From a virus: a stretch of DNA of 64,000 bases. The DNA lies in IMG/VR virus record IMGVR_UViG_3300031884_000002, positions 186,001 to 250,000 of that record; one strand, 5' to 3'. A model generated the notes under the pieces. That model saw nothing but the letters and a program-made list of their open reading frames with translations, did not search any database and was not told where the DNA came from. Shown here one piece after another: positions 1 to 7,268 of this stretch (position 1 is its first letter; the number at the start of each line of letters is the position of its first letter). Position numbers and translations under genes: made by a program.

Positions 1-24
1 TAATACATTCATACTTAAAAAAAT

Positions 25-951
25 ATGAAAACAAAACTAACAACAAACATATTTATTAATAGATCTAATATAGTACATAATAAAAAATATGATTATTCCA
101 CTTCAAATTACATAAATTCACATACTAAAATTTTAATTATATGTAATATTCACGGGAAATTTTATCAATTGCCATATCATCATTTAAGAGGAATAGGTTG
201 CCCTAAATGTGGGAAATCTAAAAAATTAACAATTGAAGAGTTTATATTAATATCTAATAAGAAACATAATAATAAATATAATTATTCAAAATCTATATAT
301 GTAAATAACCATACTAAACTAATAATAAGTTGTCCTAAACACGGTGATTTTTTACAAAAGCCAAACGATCATATGAATGGACATGGATGTGATATATGCG
401 GAGGAAAAATAAAAATAACTTCTAAAGAATTTATTATTAAAGCAAATTTAATACATAATAATAAATTCGATTATTCTAACATAGAATATACAAATACAAC
501 CACAAAAACAAATATAAAATGTGTTAAACACGGAGAATTTTATCAATTACCATCAAGTCATTTACAAGGAGTGGGATGCCCCAAATGTAACTATGAAAAA
601 CTTGCGTTAATTAAAGTATCCAAAGCAGAATCTGATTTTTTAGATTATATAAAAATCGACATAAATAATAGATCTAAATTTATAGAAAATTATATAGTTG
701 ATGGATATGACCCATTCACCAATACTATATATGAATTCTTAGGAGATTATTGGCACGGTAATCCTAAAAAATTCAAACCAAATAAAATTAATAAGAGTGT
801 TAATAAAACATATAAAGAATTATATGATTATACATTTCATAGATTTAAAAACATTAAAACTATAGGATATAACATAAACTATATATGGGAAAGTGATTGG
901 AACACTTTTAAAGATGGACTAACAAAAAAACCAAATATATTTAAATTTTAA
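25..951 (+). CDS. Homing endonuclease, zinc-finger repeats plus Vsr-like nuclease
   Basis: Free-standing endonuclease of 308 residues. Residues ~10-190 are three copies of a ~60-residue unit with the pattern Y(D/N)YS...Y.N..TK..I.C..HG.F.Q.P..H..G.GC..C, like the DUF723-type repeats of phage endonucleases and probably zinc- and DNA-binding. The C-terminal ~100 residues hold the Vsr-like nuclease signature VDGYDP...YEFLGDYWHG. No Shine-Dalgarno sequence precedes the ATG, and little upstream sequence is available. It overlaps the end of the convergent clamp-loader-like gene by 4 nt. The target is unknown. A mobile element role is inferred from family and from seven other endonucleases in the window. 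Confidence 0.75.
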   Translation: MKTKLTTNIFINRSNIVHNKKYDYSTSNYINSHTKILIICNIHGKFYQLPYHHLRGIGCPKCGKSKKLTIEEFILISNKKHNNKYNYSKSIYVNNHTKLIISCPKHGDFLQKPNDHMNGHGCDICGGKIKITSKEFIIKANLIHNNKFDYSNIEYTNTTTKTNIKCVKHGEFYQLPSSHLQGVGCPKCNYEKLALIKVSKAESDFLDYIKIDINNRSKFIENYIVDGYDPFTNTIYEFLGDYWHGNPKKFKPNKINKSVNKTYKELYDYTFHRFKNIKTIGYNINYIWESDWNTFKDGLTKKPNIFKF

Positions 952-1436
952 TATTCCGATTCACTATCTAATATTTCTTGTATCTCTTTTTCTGTCAATC
1001 CAGTAGAACTTAAAATTTGTTCAAGTTCAACACTTCCGTTTGGAATAGTCAAAAGTAGCGATACATATTCATTTGCTTGATACGATGGAACTTGAAATCT
1101 ACCACCAACAAGTTTTAATATTTCTTTATGATGTCTAAGTTTTTTAGATTTTATCCAAGGATAAAACTTATCAGATTTAGGAATAATTGCAATCAATAAT
1201 TTATAAAATTGAGCCGATGGTATTTTATCCAATACTTGGTATAATTGTGCCATTTCTTCTAAAATATTAGCATCCATTGATAATGCTCTCAATATCATAA
1301 AATGATTAAACGATTTTTTATCTTCTTCTGATAATTCTAAATAATAGGTAGGAGACTGGATTTGACGTATGTGTTTAACATGGTCAAATATAGATTTTTT
1401 CTTGGGACCTGTATTTTCAGATTTCTTCTTCATCAT
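948..1436 (-). CDS. Probable gp62-like clamp-loader small subunit
   Basis: 162 residues from the tandem ATGATG at 1436, which overlaps the stop of the upstream gene. A longer TTG-start reading to 1487 is possible but less likely. The core, with FMILRALSMD, a run of helices and FYPWIK, resembles T4 gp62-type clamp-loader subunits, which help load the sliding clamp onto primed DNA. The length is close to T4 gp62 (187 aa). The large subunit (gp44) and clamp (gp45) are not in this window. It is last in a coupled series 1829-948. The assignment rests on remembered family pattern only, so it is moderate. Confidence 0.5.
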   Translation of the reverse strand: MMKKKSENTGPKKKSIFDHVKHIRQIQSPTYYLELSEEDKKSFNHFMILRALSMDANILEEMAQLYQVLDKIPSAQFYKLLIAIIPKSDKFYPWIKSKKLRHHKEILKLVGGRFQVPSYQANEYVSLLLTIPNGSVELEQILSSTGLTEKEIQEILDSESEY

Positions 1437-1689
1437 CTGCTTTATGTTTTGATTTATAGAGTGATGTTTTCTTATGATTTCGTTCAACTATTAATATTCG
1501 GTTTAATAAAGACTGATCGTTTTTTTGCAAAATATCATCATTATCTTGAAGAATATCCATTTTCTTAAGTATAAAAGGAACATCTTGAGATGTCAACTTA
1601 ATCATTTTCTTATTAAGAAAATAGAATAATATATACACTGTAACTATACTTATACTAAGTAATATCAGAGAAATAATTAGATATATCAT
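1417..1689 (-). CDS. Small single-pass membrane protein
   Basis: 90 residues. Residues ~2-26 form a strongly hydrophobic transmembrane segment, followed by a charged, probably helical cytoplasmic tail rich in K, D and E, ending DDEEEI. The ATG overlaps the stop of the 47-residue gene upstream as ATGA, and its own 3' end overlaps the clamp-loader-like gene by 20 nt, so the three are translationally coupled. No family recognised. Confidence 0.6.
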   Translation of the reverse strand: MIYLIISLILLSISIVTVYILFYFLNKKMIKLTSQDVPFILKKMDILQDNDDILQKNDQSLLNRILIVERNHKKTSLYKSKHKADDEEEI

Positions 1690-1829
1690 TGTTTATATTT
1701 CGAAGTATATTTTCCATCCCAATCAACGTCTTCAATATAAAGTTCTTTATATGGATTGGTATGTTTTTTATTTTTTTTATTTTTTACGTTTTTATACTTA
1801 TCACGATTTTCTTTAAATGATTTCCCCAT
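1686..1829 (-). CDS. Small basic protein, 47 residues
   Basis: Short open frame reading MGKSFKENRDKYKNVKN and ending YTSKYKQ, very rich in Lys and Asn. It ends in an ATGA overlap with the membrane-protein gene, which supports translation. Divergent from the plus-strand gene at 1876, with only 46 nt between the two starts. Function unknown. Nucleic-acid binding is possible from charge alone. Confidence 0.55.
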   Translation of the reverse strand: MGKSFKENRDKYKNVKNKKNKKHTNPYKELYIEDVDWDGKYTSKYKQ

Positions 1830-1875
1830 ATTTTTAGTAGTTAAATGTTTTCATTGCCATACATATATATTAGAT

Positions 1876-2178
1876 ATGATTGTTAAAAACATTATTAACC
1901 CAGAGAAAAAAGACAATGTAATTGGAAATGTCTTTCATATATTCTATCCTGATATAGCCAATTCCATATTATTTGATAGTGATTTATCTTCGTGTATCAT
2001 ATACGGAAGTAAATCAATTGTTATGACTAATTTGAAAAACATTCATAAACTTATGAAGGTTGATAACAAATCAAACGTGATAATTTTTTCATATATTATG
2101 ACTATAGATGGATATCGTAGGATAGATACTTATCAAGGTCCAATCGATACCATTGGTAAATATATTAGACGATATTAA
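1876..2178 (+). CDS. Hypothetical protein, 100 residues
   Basis: Reads MIVKNIINPEKKDNVIG and ends KYIRRY. The frame is open upstream to 1756, but that stretch is antisense to the 47-residue gene and low in complexity, so the ATG at 1876 is preferred. It looks like a small globular alpha/beta protein with no recognised domain. Its 3' end overlaps the convergent gene at 2165 by 14 nt. Confidence 0.5.
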   Translation: MIVKNIINPEKKDNVIGNVFHIFYPDIANSILFDSDLSSCIIYGSKSIVMTNLKNIHKLMKVDNKSNVIIFSYIMTIDGYRRIDTYQGPIDTIGKYIRRY

Positions 2179-2455
2179 GATATTTGGTTTCAAGTCCATC
2201 GGCCAGATTTACTTTCTGTGTCTTTGCCTTCTGTATCATTATAGATGTAATCGGAAGATATGCGTATAACTTTTCCGGTCTTCCTTTGCCTCCAGTTTTA
2301 GCACCAAACTCTATAATTTTTTGGTCGCTTTTCTGGGCATTAAAGTTCACCCTGCATGTAATTTCCTTTTCAATATGAGGATTTAATTTCCAAACTTCCT
2401 TAACTGTGAAAGTTTGAGTTTTGGGCCAATTAGTAATTTTATTAGAGTTTTTCAT
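2165..2455 (-). CDS. Hypothetical early protein
   Basis: 96 residues starting MKNSNKITNWPKTQTFTVKE. A TTG 18 nt upstream is an alternative start. Preceded by a near-consensus sigma-70 promoter (2478-2505) and an A-rich AAAGAAAAAATT leader. The segment KTGGKGRPEKLYAYLP suggests a small nucleic-acid or protein-binding fold, but no family is recognised. Probably an early gene. Confidence 0.5.
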   Translation of the reverse strand: MKNSNKITNWPKTQTFTVKEVWKLNPHIEKEITCRVNFNAQKSDQKIIEFGAKTGGKGRPEKLYAYLPITSIMIQKAKTQKVNLADGLETKYLNIV

Positions 2456-2477
2456 AATTTTTTCTTTAAGCAAATTA

Positions 2478-2505
2478 AGTATATCAGATTTTACGATTTT
2501 GTCAA
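2478..2505 (-). promoter_or_regulatory. Sigma-70-type promoter
   Basis: On the minus strand TTGACA, 16 nt, TATACT. Drives the gene starting at 2455 with a short leader of about 16 nt. Confidence 0.75.
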
Positions 2506-2508
2506 TAG

Positions 2509-2973
2509 TTATTTTAAAAGTTCGGGATGTTGATGAATATTCCCAATAATTTGTCGATTATGCATACGATATAATGATAAATTATTTTGTATTTTTATTA
2601 GATTATTTTCTAACTTTCTGTTTATAACATAACCAGCATCTGCTCCATATATATCCTCAGACGGAATACACCATTCTACTACTCCATTTCCAACAAAATC
2701 ATTCATATCACACCGGTAACAATACTTGATAATATCTCCTTCATAAATCTCAATTCCATTATTATCTTTTAATCCAGTAAATTGGTCTATTATAAGACGA
2801 CCATTGAATGTTCTACTTAATATAGAATTAGGATAATCAAATGGCTCCTCCGATTCACAATCACACCGGTCCCAACAATCGCAATCTGGGTCTAACATAT
2901 ATTCTTTATAAGGAATGCCATCTATAATCTTTTTTTCTTTAGTATCCCATATTTTAAACTTTAATTCACGCAT
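2509..2973 (-). CDS. YopX-family protein
   Basis: 154 residues. The segment DQFTGLKDNNGIEIYEGDIIK is the hallmark of the YopX family of small phage proteins; N-terminal RELKFKIWD also fits. The family function is not established. A Cys/Asp-rich insertion (DPDCDCWDRCDCE, residues ~28-40) might bind metal. The start codon lies only 6 nt after the -10 box of a perfect-consensus promoter, so the mRNA is predicted to be leaderless. A second family member is at 12546-13097. Confidence 0.75.
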   Translation of the reverse strand: MRELKFKIWDTKEKKIIDGIPYKEYMLDPDCDCWDRCDCESEEPFDYPNSILSRTFNGRLIIDQFTGLKDNNGIEIYEGDIIKYCYRCDMNDFVGNGVVEWCIPSEDIYGADAGYVINRKLENNLIKIQNNLSLYRMHNRQIIGNIHQHPELLK

Positions 2974-2979
2974 GACTAA

Positions 2980-3007
2980 ATTATAGCATATTTTAAAGTC
3001 TTGTCAA
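2980..3007 (-). promoter_or_regulatory. Consensus sigma-70 promoter, leaderless configuration
   Basis: Minus strand TTGACA, 16 nt, TATAAT, with the -10 box ending 6 nt before the ATG at 2973. Transcription would start at about the A of the start codon. Confidence 0.85.
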
Positions 3008-3009
3008 TA

Positions 3010-3042
3010 AAATAAAAAGTCCTCGACCAATGCCGAGGACTT
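3010..3042 (-). terminator. Rho-independent terminator
   Basis: Nine-bp stem AAGTCCTCG/CGAGGACTT (3017-3042), loop of 8 nt, then a T-rich tract on the minus strand. Ends transcription from the gene at 3061-3783. Confidence 0.85.
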
Positions 3043-3060
3043 AATATAAAATATTTAAAC

Positions 3061-3783
3061 TTATTTCTTCCAATCAACTGATAATTTATTATTTTTTTGT
3101 TTAGGAAACTTATATGGAGCTTTTTCACCTTTAACTGAATAATCACGTTGTAATTTAATGTCTTTTGTATTTACTTCTCTCATTGGTTTATTAGGTAAAT
3201 CATCTTCTTTTTTAACTGCTTTTTCATTAAAGTTTTTTTCTTTATTAGATTTATCTCCAACTGTTTTTGCAGTTGGTTTATTTTGCTGTGGAAGTCCCTT
3301 ATCGGGAGCATCTATAGGTTTAACTTTGTTATTATCAAGTGATTTTTTATAATTTTTTTCAACATGAGTTTCTTGATTTTTTAAATTATCTTTAATAAAG
3401 GCTTTAACTTGAACTAAGTTTTGATTTGTAATATACACTCTATCTTCATTTCGGGTATAGGCTTCAATGTTATAACAATCTTCCCATCTTGGAATTATTC
3501 TAATTTTATATAAATCTTCGGCTTCAACTCTAATATCGTCGTGGTCATCCCATTTAACTGTATAATTCTTGTTAATTGCAGACACGGTTTTCTCAATATC
3601 ATCTAAAATCTCTTGTTTGCATTTCTTTTCTGCTTTATGCGGAACTTCTTTTTTATATTCATCGGCATGTTCGACTTCAGGCAATCGTTGATTTATATCT
3701 TTACCAGTTACTGATTTCTCAACTTCTTCTTTAAGAATACGCTTTACGACCTGTTTAAATTGAATTGGAGATATTTTTATCAT
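3061..3783 (-). CDS. Lys-rich probable virion-associated protein
   Basis: 240 residues, highly charged and largely disordered after residue ~140, with many K, E, N and P. The N-terminus MIKISPIQFKQVVKRILKEE is an amphipathic helix of the type MKITxSQLKxxIKEEL, often seen at the start of phage virion proteins; the gene at 31393 has a similar one. A late-type box (ATATTTATA) lies 4 nt before the start and a terminator follows. An internal or scaffold-like virion protein is inferred. No enzymatic domain seen. Confidence 0.5.
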   Translation of the reverse strand: MIKISPIQFKQVVKRILKEEVEKSVTGKDINQRLPEVEHADEYKKEVPHKAEKKCKQEILDDIEKTVSAINKNYTVKWDDHDDIRVEAEDLYKIRIIPRWEDCYNIEAYTRNEDRVYITNQNLVQVKAFIKDNLKNQETHVEKNYKKSLDNNKVKPIDAPDKGLPQQNKPTAKTVGDKSNKEKNFNEKAVKKEDDLPNKPMREVNTKDIKLQRDYSVKGEKAPYKFPKQKNNKLSVDWKK

Positions 3784-3787
3784 ATAG

Positions 3788-3796
3788 TATAAATAT
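3788..3796 (-). promoter_or_regulatory. Late-type AT box
   Basis: ATATTTATA on the coding strand, ending 4 nt before the ATG at 3783. One of eleven copies at this position in the window. Confidence 0.55.
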
Positions 3797-3803
3797 AATA
3801 TAA

Positions 3804-4121
3804 TTAAGCAAAAGCTCGGTTATCAACACTTTTTTTAATATCTTCTTTACAATACGTGAATATTTTCAAACTTGGAACTGTCTGTTTTAATATAAGTTTT
3901 TCTGCAAAATTATTAGTCTCGTCTAAATATGCCATATCAAATGGTTTATTTGTACTTTTACTTAGGTTTATAGCTTCAAATAAATCTTTACTATTATTAT
4001 AAATCTCAATTACTATATTATTTTGATATAACGATGTAAGCATGGTGATAATATTGGTTACACTGCCGCCAGTTCCTAATATAGCAGCATGATATTTTCT
4101 GTTTAAAAAATAACCAGTCAT
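3804..4121 (-). CDS. Hypothetical protein, possible receiver-like fold
   Basis: 105 residues. The order of hydrophobic strands and helices (HAAILGTG..., IVIEIYN, FDMAYLD, LKIFTY) recalls a CheY-like receiver domain, with an Asp in the third strand (MAYLDE), but the Lys and acidic pocket are not clear. It sits 8 nt after the coiled-coil membrane protein gene, so both are probably one transcript. Function unknown. Confidence 0.5.
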   Translation of the reverse strand: MTGYFLNRKYHAAILGTGGSVTNIITMLTSLYQNNIVIEIYNNSKDLFEAINLSKSTNKPFDMAYLDETNNFAEKLILKQTVPSLKIFTYCKEDIKKSVDNRAFA

Positions 4122-4129
4122 ATAGTCAT

Positions 4130-4519
4130 TTATTGATTCTTTAACTTATCATTTTCTTCTTTATATGCCATTAAACTGCGTTGTAAAGAAGTGATTTCCT
4201 CCTGTAAAGTTGCCGATAATTTTCCACTTGTTACTAATTGAGCATCCAAATCTGCCATGCTTTTCTTTAATTTTACGTTTTCACTTATTAATTCATCTAT
4301 TCTAGCATTAAGCCCCTCAATTTCTCTTAAAAACTCAGCTTTCATAGTGTCAATGACCCCCTTGACGATATTCAATGCTTGAAGTTGAACTTCGGCATCG
4401 GATTTTGCTTTTTGTTTCTTCTCGGAAGAATTGGTTTTTTTAACGGCAATTAAATATGCGGCAACGCCGGTTATTATGGCGGGAATACCGGTTTTTAAAA
4501 TTGGAGTATATTCAATCAT
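4130..4519 (-). CDS. Membrane-anchored coiled-coil protein, possible spanin-like
   Basis: 129 residues. Residues ~9-26 form a single transmembrane helix (TGIPAIITGVAAYLIAV), followed by a long heptad-rich coiled coil (residues ~40-127). This N-in helix plus periplasmic coiled coil is the layout of inner-membrane spanins (Rz-like), but no outer-membrane partner was found, so lysis function is only a suggestion. A late-type box precedes the ATG. Confidence 0.5.
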   Translation of the reverse strand: MIEYTPILKTGIPAIITGVAAYLIAVKKTNSSEKKQKAKSDAEVQLQALNIVKGVIDTMKAEFLREIEGLNARIDELISENVKLKKSMADLDAQLVTSGKLSATLQEEITSLQRSLMAYKEENDKLKNQ

Positions 4520-4525
4520 ATACTA

Positions 4526-4534
4526 TATAAATAT
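4526..4534 (-). promoter_or_regulatory. Late-type AT box
   Basis: ATATTTATA on the coding strand, 6 nt before the ATG at 4519. Confidence 0.5.
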
Positions 4535-4567
4535 ATGATTGAATGTCAAACCTTTAACTTTTATATA

Positions 4568-5275
4568 TTAAATTATACATTTTCCATTAGCACAGCTTGC
4601 TTCGGCAGTATGTTGTGTCTCGTCGTCGTCTTCTTCTAGTTTTTTATAATCGACCATAGACCAATTTTTTAACAACTCGTCAAACTTTGCATTTTCTTCA
4701 TCTGTTATAACGGCTTCCATAGGAGGCTGTTTGTAAATTTTATCACCCGTAAAAGGCAATAGAGAAACTGCGGTAAAATCCTTTTGATTATCAAATAAAA
4801 ACTTGGTAACATCATCCCACTCTTCATCTTTTACCATAACCGTACAACTAACACTGTGGTTTAATGGCTTAGTATTTACACTTGTAGTTCCAGAATTAAC
4901 CCAATTTTCTTGGGTTAATTTAATAAGTCTTAAATGTTCTATTGCCGATAAATCAGCTTTAATTTTTACATTTTCCGGAACTTCTATTGGAAATGTAATA
5001 ACATCATCCGTTTTATTTTCGCTCCAAACACTTTCTTCACAAGCATGTTCATTAAATAATTTAAAATATTTATATACATTATCTTCTTTATTAACTTGTA
5101 TTCTTCTAAGATAGCGCCTAGAATGATGTGGATGTATTCCGGATGCGGCTGATAAAACAATGCTATTAGTATTATGTGTTACTGTTCCATTTTTTAATTG
5201 ATAAGTATGCGTTTTATCAACTTCTATATCTACTGTTAATTTACGCATTCCAGTTTTTATTGATTTTATTTTCAT
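4568..5275 (-). CDS. nrdJ: Class II ribonucleotide reductase, C-terminal fragment with C-intein
   Basis: Third piece of the fractured reductase. Residues 1-35 are a C-intein ending VTHN; residue 36 is Thr+1 of the extein. The 200-residue extein reads TNSIVLSAASGIHPHHSRRY and rejoins KPEG in the middle fragment to give KPEG-TNSIVLSAASGIHP, a conserved stretch of NrdJ. The C-terminal tail carries a Cys pair (CANGKC), expected to relay reducing power to the active site. Its start overlaps the endonuclease stop as ATGA, so it is translationally coupled. Function requires trans-splicing with the N-intein on 6290-7138. Confidence 0.9.
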   Translation of the reverse strand: MKIKSIKTGMRKLTVDIEVDKTHTYQLKNGTVTHNTNSIVLSAASGIHPHHSRRYLRRIQVNKEDNVYKYFKLFNEHACEESVWSENKTDDVITFPIEVPENVKIKADLSAIEHLRLIKLTQENWVNSGTTSVNTKPLNHSVSCTVMVKDEEWDDVTKFLFDNQKDFTAVSLLPFTGDKIYKQPPMEAVITDEENAKFDELLKNWSMVDYKKLEEDDDETQHTAEASCANGKCII

Positions 5276-6270
5276 AATTTTATATTTGTATTTATCTGAT
5301 CTATAACTTGTTCTATCGTTTCGGTTATATTCTTTTTAAATTGTTTTTCTTTTACTCGTAATATGACATATTTTTTCGACTGTAGTAAAAACTCTTTGAC
5401 AATATCACGCTCTTTTATATGTTCCATGTTATGCCAATATTCCCCATCAAATTCTATTATGATATTGGATATTACAACATCTGGCACACAATATTTTAAA
5501 TTATATGGATTGTCCTCAAATACAATAACTTCCGAATTAGTAATTGGACATCCTCTAAACAAATACTTCAAATCATCCGATAACGACATATATAATAATT
5601 TTGAAAATTGTAATTGTGACTTCGACTCTCCAAAAAAACAATTCATTTTACTATCTATATATTCACGCCATTTTATTTTTCCATCCGTATCTCCATATTT
5701 ACAAATAAAAAAATTCAAATCTCTACTTTGATATTTTTTAACTAATTCCGTTGCCTCAATCAATGACTTTCCTTTTTTTAAAACCCAATCATCGACTTTC
5801 CTAACACATACTCGATTTCGCTTCCATTCTTCAATTTTAAATTTTGCATCGGCTCCATATATACGAACACAATTTTCCATATTTAAAGATGATTTTTTAG
5901 AATGTATATTCTTTATATTTTTTATATCATCTTCAGAATATCCATTCAACCTTAAAGATTCTTCCGACACCGATAATTTTCTATTTTTTTCTTTATATTT
6001 TTTAGTTCCATCGACTTCTCCGTATTTTTTAATATAATATGGCAACGTTCCTCTTGGTTTTAACTTTTCAGTATATTCTTTATATTTTTTAATACCGTCA
6101 CATTTTCCAAATTTAAATATATACATTCGTTCAGAATGAGTGCATGAATATGTCTTAAATCGCTTAGTTCCAATAATCAGTCCATATTTATGAATTAAAA
6201 ACCTCTTTAATCTTAATAATTTTGTGTTTTTAGTTTTCATTAAACGTGTATTAAACCATATATTACACAT
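5272..6270 (-). CDS. Homing endonuclease in the nrdJ split-intein gap (Vsr-like)
   Basis: 332 residues. The N-terminal two thirds contain repeats of the form (K/F)YGxxDGxxK(Y/W)(K/R)EY, probably DNA-reading. The C-terminal nuclease domain has PDVVIS (D264) and EFDGEYWH (E273-H280), then RD (288-289), matching Vsr-like endonucleases found beside split inteins in the fractured-gene arrangement described from marine metagenomes. It lies between the two halves of the second nrdJ split intein and ends in an ATGA overlap with the C-intein gene. Its likely target is the uninterrupted nrdJ site. Confidence 0.85.
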   Translation of the reverse strand: MCNIWFNTRLMKTKNTKLLRLKRFLIHKYGLIIGTKRFKTYSCTHSERMYIFKFGKCDGIKKYKEYTEKLKPRGTLPYYIKKYGEVDGTKKYKEKNRKLSVSEESLRLNGYSEDDIKNIKNIHSKKSSLNMENCVRIYGADAKFKIEEWKRNRVCVRKVDDWVLKKGKSLIEATELVKKYQSRDLNFFICKYGDTDGKIKWREYIDSKMNCFFGESKSQLQFSKLLYMSLSDDLKYLFRGCPITNSEVIVFEDNPYNLKYCVPDVVISNIIIEFDGEYWHNMEHIKERDIVKEFLLQSKKYVILRVKEKQFKKNITETIEQVIDQINTNIKL

Positions 6271-6289
6271 GACTTAATACATATAAATA

Positions 6290-7138
6290 TCAGTCAAATG
6301 ATAAAATATCATCGTTTTTTTCTAGATTTCTCGCTTCTACATATCCCCGACCTTTAACTAAAAATTTATGATTTGGAGTAGTTGTAACAATAGTTCCATC
6401 ATCCATTTCCACATCTATAGTATCGGATACTCCATTTATATATAACTTTGTAATATATTGCCAATCATTATTCTCATCTTTAACCATAATCTTAGAAGTT
6501 ACAGGTAAAAATTGTTTTTCATTTAAATTTTCATAATCTTCTAATTTATATCCATTTATCTCAAACAATTCCGATAAAGTTTTATCTCCGATAGAAGTTT
6601 TTATAATAGTCTCGGGAACAACACAACCTTCAGGTTTTATACATGTAATTCTTGCCGCTTGATTTATGCCTATTTTCTTAGCCCATATTTTATTAGTTTC
6701 GACTGCTACTTTGGCAGATTGTTTCTGAAACTCTGGATTGAATAATATATCAGGATTATCCATCATTCCAGTTATAGAAACTCCTAATAATGCTTCGTTA
6801 TTTGACAATTCCTCGGAAGTATGTCCTAAATATGGAAATGAAGTATATCCAGCTTGTAAAGTTCCTATTAAAGTAGCCGCCCAAGTAGCGTCTTTAAACT
6901 TATCACTGGAAGTTATTTTTGCTCCATTTATGGAAGTTAAATTACACATTTGGAATCCACAACGCCCATCATCGGTTACTGGAATAAATGAAATTTCGAA
7001 GCAGTTATGTATTAAAATATTATTAGCAAAAAAATTATGATTATTCTTTACAGATATATCATATACATCTTCATTTGGACGAACCGTTATTTTTTTTATT
7101 TTAATTCTGGTAATTTTTTTATTCTGTTTTGTTTCCAT
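6290..7138 (-). CDS. nrdJ: Class II ribonucleotide reductase, middle fragment between two split inteins
   Basis: 282 residues in three parts. Residues 1-45 are a C-intein ending ILIHN. Residues 46-171 are extein starting CFEISFIP and ending RITCIKPEG. Residues 172-282 are an N-intein starting CVVPETI with the block B motif TTPNH. The extein Cys46 completes NPC-FE, the catalytic thiyl-radical cysteine of reductases, and CNLTSIN provides the second active-site cysteine. The protein must therefore splice at both ends to join fragments 7269-8552 and 4568-5275, giving a reductase of about 652 residues. Confidence 0.9.
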   Translation of the reverse strand: METKQNKKITRIKIKKITVRPNEDVYDISVKNNHNFFANNILIHNCFEISFIPVTDDGRCGFQMCNLTSINGAKITSSDKFKDATWAATLIGTLQAGYTSFPYLGHTSEELSNNEALLGVSITGMMDNPDILFNPEFQKQSAKVAVETNKIWAKKIGINQAARITCIKPEGCVVPETIIKTSIGDKTLSELFEINGYKLEDYENLNEKQFLPVTSKIMVKDENNDWQYITKLYINGVSDTIDVEMDDGTIVTTTPNHKFLVKGRGYVEARNLEKNDDILSFD

Positions 7139-7260
7139 AATTTTAATTCTTTTCTTAAACTACTTCCTGTTGTTAAATAATCTTTTATATTTCTAATTGT
7201 AATTATAGGATATTCCGTAAATATATCCTGTTTTCCTCTATCGTAAATATTATATGGGAT
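7096..7260 (-). pseudogene. Possible endonuclease remnant between nrdJ fragments
   Basis: The 130-nt gap between the first and second nrdJ fragments contains an open frame without ATG, reading DRGKQDIFTEYPIITIRNIKDY and ending in LRKELKLWK. It overlaps the start of the C-intein gene in another frame. The other three split-intein gaps carry complete endonuclease genes. A decayed 3' end of such a gene is inferred, but no family match is visible. Confidence 0.35.
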
Positions 7261-7268
7261 TTATAAAA

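Noticed and set aside
4517-4550. TTGACA-16-TATAGT before the gene at 4519
   Set aside because: The -10 would end 2 nt before the ATG, so transcription would start inside the gene; the late-type box is the simpler reading.
5363-5731. Plus-strand frame of 122 codons
   Set aside because: Antisense to the endonuclease 5272-6270, whose catalytic motif is clear.
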